This document shows positions 32,584 to 34,891 of a stretch of DNA of 34,891 nt, piece after piece. The number at the start of each line of letters is the position of its first letter. Position 1 is the stretch's first letter. The position numbers and the translations under genes were made by a program. The notes under the pieces are model-generated. The model was not told the origin of the DNA, did no database searches, and worked only from the letters and a program-made list of their open reading frames with translations. This DNA is from Litorimonas sp964490745 (GTDB lineage Bacteria; Pseudomonadota; Alphaproteobacteria; Caulobacterales; Maricaulaceae), in contig CAZBDT010000008.1 of the NCBI GenBank assembly GCA_964490745.1, positions 1-34,891 on the forward strand, given 5' to 3'.

Positions 32584-33260
32584 AACATATTACAAAAACA
32601 CATAAGCCCCGTTTTCTGCTTCATAAGCTCATGTCGAGTGTCTCGCCTCGGCGGCTTAGCCGCGCTTACAGAGCGAATGAAGACGGAATCGCCGCGATTG
32701 AATTCGCCATCATTGCCCCTGTCATGATTGCTATGTATTTTGGATTGGCTGAAGTTGCATCTGCAATCAGTGTAGATCGTAGAATTTCTCACGGAACAAA
32801 TGTCGCAGGAGACCTCGCCACGCAACAACCTGAATTAAAAGGCGTGGACATTGAAGAGGTTCTAGCCGCCGCGTTGCGTGTGATGGATGTTCGAGATATC
32901 AGCAATGTCGCGATTGATATGGAGAGTTTTATATTGCCCGACGAAGACGAAGCCCCAGAGTCTCGCGGGCGCATTCGCATTAACAATAATGTCGGCAATT
33001 TTGCGCAATTTGATGCATCAAAGCTTGATGAAAAACTTCTCAATGAAAAATCGGGTGTTGTGGTGACTCGCGTTAGATATAAATATACGCCCCTCAAACT
33101 TAGGTTTTTCGACTCAACGATTACACTCGAAGAGACTTTCTTGCTCAAACCCAGACGTTCTGATGCTGTAGATTTTCAAGATGGAAATGGAAGTTTAGTT
33201 GATTGTAGAGCAACGACATTTTCGAATGTAGATTGTTCCTCATCAGGATCGACGTCTTAA
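32580..33260 (+). CDS. tadF: TadE/TadF-like minor pilin
   Basis: The 226-residue protein has the same layout as its neighbour: a basic leader (PRRLSRAYRAN), EDGIAAIEFAIIAPVMIAMY with a single hydrophobic helix (about 37-64), and a periplasmic domain with DRRISHGTNVAGDLA and a beta-rich end. It is probably TadF, but TadE and TadF cannot be separated safely from sequence alone. The ATGA overlap with tadE implies translational coupling and equal production. It ends 11 bases from the convergent phosphatase gene. Confidence 0.85.
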   Translation: MKHITKTHKPRFLLHKLMSSVSPRRLSRAYRANEDGIAAIEFAIIAPVMIAMYFGLAEVASAISVDRRISHGTNVAGDLATQQPELKGVDIEEVLAAALRVMDVRDISNVAIDMESFILPDEDEAPESRGRIRINNNVGNFAQFDASKLDEKLLNEKSGVVVTRVRYKYTPLKLRFFDSTITLEETFLLKPRRSDAVDFQDGNGSLVDCRATTFSNVDCSSSGSTS

Positions 33261-33271
33261 TCCGACTCGAC

Positions 33272-34090
33272 TTAATCACCTAGATATAGCGCGCGAATTC
33301 GGTCTAAATCATCTTGGTCTAGGCCAATATTCTGTTTGACATAGGTTTCGACGCGACCTGCACTATCCATCATACCGTCCAATGCGGCGTTTAGATATTC
33401 GGGCGTCACTCCAAACATCGGCCATAATGCATCCGCGTTAATCTCACGCCCATAGCGTTTTGAAAACATGGCTGCAGCGGGGACAATGATTTTATCTATA
33501 TCAACGGCATCCAATGTCATCATGTAATCGGCCAGAATGTCGTCGCGAGAGACGCCGAGAACAGCTTGGATGAGCGCGCAGAGCGTACCCGTGCGGTCTT
33601 TCCCGGCGGCACAATGCACCAGTACGCCAGCCGTTTCGTCCGGTTTAGCGCGCGCCATAAACCGCAAAGTATCACCAAAAATTTTCTGAAATCCTGGATC
33701 ATGCGGGCGGGCTTTATATGACTCCATCATATAGCCATGTGCATCCTCGGCGGTATAAAGTGCATGTTCCAGAAAAGCTTCATGCGGCGCGACTTTAGCC
33801 GAAAGGCGTTCTGGCGAGTCAGGATATTCATGAAGATGAGGTTTCGGATCAGGAAAACGCGAGGGTTGTTTTGCGCGCTCGGGCGCGTGGCGTAGATCAA
33901 CCACGAGATCGATATCTAGATTGCCAATCGCTTCGCGGTCAGCATCGCTTAAAGACGCCAAATGTGCGGAGCGGAATAACCTCCCTGTCTTGACTACACG
34001 TCGATCAAGCCCCGAATACCCCCCAAAATCCCGAAAATTATATATGGTTTGAAAATCGTAATTACGCGTTTCAAAAGGTATCAAAGACAT
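33272..34090 (-). CDS. Tyrosine-protein phosphatase (Y_phosphatase3-like)
   Basis: A 272-residue protein with an N-terminal NFRDFGGY segment, VVDLRHAPERAK (the conserved D-L-R before the P loop) and the catalytic HCAAGKDRTG (Cys160, Arg166). The C-terminal half (YMMTLDAVDIDK, VTPEYLNAALDGM) fits the bacterial tyrosine phosphatases of the Y_phosphatase3 family. It would use a cysteine-phosphate intermediate; the substrate may be a protein, phosphoinositide or other phosphate ester. It appears to be a single gene, separated from nrdB by a terminator. Confidence 0.9.
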   Translation of the reverse strand: MSLIPFETRNYDFQTIYNFRDFGGYSGLDRRVVKTGRLFRSAHLASLSDADREAIGNLDIDLVVDLRHAPERAKQPSRFPDPKPHLHEYPDSPERLSAKVAPHEAFLEHALYTAEDAHGYMMESYKARPHDPGFQKIFGDTLRFMARAKPDETAGVLVHCAAGKDRTGTLCALIQAVLGVSRDDILADYMMTLDAVDIDKIIVPAAAMFSKRYGREINADALWPMFGVTPEYLNAALDGMMDSAGRVETYVKQNIGLDQDDLDRIRALYLGD

Positions 34091-34153
34091 TTTTCACAGA
34101 CTATTTTGCGGGAGTTTAGAAAATCGATATACCATCAATACGAAATAGCCCAT

Positions 34154-34182
34154 AAAAAAGACCCCGCTCGGGCGAGGTCTTT
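34154..34182 (-). terminator. Rho-independent terminator of nrdB
   Basis: On the minus strand AAAGACCTCGC and GCGGGGTCTTT form an 11-pair stem (one G-U) with a four-base loop, followed by a U run. It lies 47 bases after the nrdB stop and isolates it from the phosphatase gene. Confidence 0.93.
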
Positions 34183-34228
34183 GTAATTTTTCTAATTTAC
34201 GCAGAATTCAGAAGAATTCTTGGACGAA

Positions 34229-34891
34229 TTACTCCGCCGGAGTGAGCGCTTCACCTTTACGAAATTGCGCGAATTTGTCCCAGACGCCTTCCGCACCATG
34301 CCAAGTGCCGGCTGTTGCACCTTTCGCATATTCTGTCGCGCGCGCTTCAAAGAAGTTTGCGTGCTCAACGCCATTCGTGATTTCCGTGAGCCAGGGTAGC
34401 GGATGCTCCTCAATACCGTAAATTTTCGGCAGGCCGAGCTGACCTAAACGCCAATCCGCGATGTAACGGATATAACGTTTGATATCTTCCGCTGTCATAC
34501 CTTCGACCGGACCCATTTCGAAAGCCAGCTCGATGAATTTATCTTCAAGCTTCACGACTGTTTTGCAGCAATCAATAATATCATCCGCGACGTCTTTGGT
34601 CAGCGCGCCTGTCTCTCGCGCAAATGTGTGGAAGAGTTTGATCATACCCTCACAATGCAAGCTCTCATCACGAATGGACCATGTCACAATCTGGCCCATG
34701 CCTTTCATCTTGTTCAGGCGCGGGAAATTCATCAGCATGGCGAATGAGGCGAAAAGCTGTAGACCTTCTGTAAAGCCGCCGAACACGGCCATGGACGTCA
34801 GAATATCTTTCTCTGTCTCGACGCCAAACTTGCCGAGATAGTCATGCTTGGCCGCCATCTCTTCATATTCCATAAAGGCGGAGAACTCGCT
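34229..34891 (-). CDS. nrdB: Ribonucleoside-diphosphate reductase beta subunit, partial
   Basis: Only the C-terminal 220 residues are in the window; the frame is open to base 34891 (SEFSAFMEYEEM), so the ATG at 34873 is internal and the true start lies outside. The iron-ligand region RDESLHCEGM and the helices around GFTEGLQLFASFAMLMNFPR identify class I NrdB. The tail is rich in Glu and Pro at the end (KGEALTPAE). With NrdA it makes deoxyribonucleotides through a di-iron tyrosyl radical. A strong terminator follows. Confidence 0.95.
   Translation of the reverse strand, partial: SEFSAFMEYEEMAAKHDYLGKFGVETEKDILTSMAVFGGFTEGLQLFASFAMLMNFPRLNKMKGMGQIVTWSIRDESLHCEGMIKLFHTFARETGALTKDVADDIIDCCKTVVKLEDKFIELAFEMGPVEGMTAEDIKRYIRYIADWRLGQLGLPKIYGIEEHPLPWLTEITNGVEHANFFEARATEYAKGATAGTWHGAEGVWDKFAQFRKGEALTPAE

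Noticed and set aside
34229..34873. Complete short NrdB starting at 34873
   Set aside because: The frame stays open to the window edge and class I NrdB is much longer, so this is an internal Met of a partial gene.
1..34891. CRISPR arrays, phage genes, IS elements, tRNA genes
   Set aside because: No spaced direct repeats, transposase or integrase frames, or cloverleaf-like sequences were recognised on either strand.

Overview
The window looks like chromosomal DNA of a stalked or dimorphic-type alphaproteobacterium of the Caulobacterales/Maricaulales/Hyphomonadaceae kind. Reasons seen in the sequence: a full cpa/Tad pilus locus in Caulobacter-like order, a dnaX-ybaB-recR block whose DnaX lacks the zinc cysteines (typical of alphaproteobacteria), divergent prephenate dehydratase and membrane-anchored cytochrome c genes, a CtrA-type TTAA-N7-TTAA box, and a cluster of GANTC (CcrM-type) sites. 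The genus assignment is inference; there is no rRNA gene. No phage, IS element, CRISPR array or tRNA was seen.

Layout. 1-4075 (+): a tightly coupled four-gene lipid/membrane cassette (DUF4166 protein, membrane-domain/SDR fusion, membrane protein with START-like tail, fatty acid desaturase), joined by ATGA or 16-nt overlaps. 4112-5589 (+): rmuC and a small conserved protein. 5586-11689 (-): DUF6498 membrane protein, recR, gamma-glutamyltransferase, a TIM-barrel sugar-isomerase-like lipoprotein, ybaB and dnaX, so the classic dnaX-ybaB-recR block has two unrelated genes inside it. 11756-13835 (-): BON-MscS channel, the SRP RNA and an outer-membrane beta-barrel protein. 14084-17159: nudC, a YHS protein, pheA and cytochrome c. 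17171-20000 (-): NlpC/P60 hydrolase, MarR regulator and M17 aminopeptidase, with a GANTC-rich, palindrome-rich region upstream of marR.

20146-33260 is the pilus island. tadD (+) converges on the minus-strand operon flp, flp, cpaA, cpaB, cpaC, cpaD, cpaE, cpaF, tadB, tadC. Divergent from the pilins is a plus-strand set: an orphan CpaC-N-terminal-like periplasmic protein, tadE and a second TadE/TadF-like minor pilin. These genes together would make pilins, process them (CpaA), power assembly (CpaF/CpaE/TadB/TadC) and pass the fibre through the secretin (CpaC/B/D, TadD). tadB carries an in-frame TAA in its conserved cytoplasmic domain, so as written the machine lacks an intact inner-membrane platform subunit. 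A CtrA box lies before tadE, and a one-mismatch CtrA-like box lies before tadD.

33272-34891 (-): a tyrosine/dual-specificity-like phosphatase, a strong terminator, and the 3' part of class I ribonucleotide reductase beta (nrdB), which runs off the window edge.

The most notable observations are the tadB nonsense codon, the GANTC/palindrome cluster upstream of marR, the pilin-gene hairpins and leader motifs, and the lipid cassette with its polar membrane domain and atypical desaturase histidine box.
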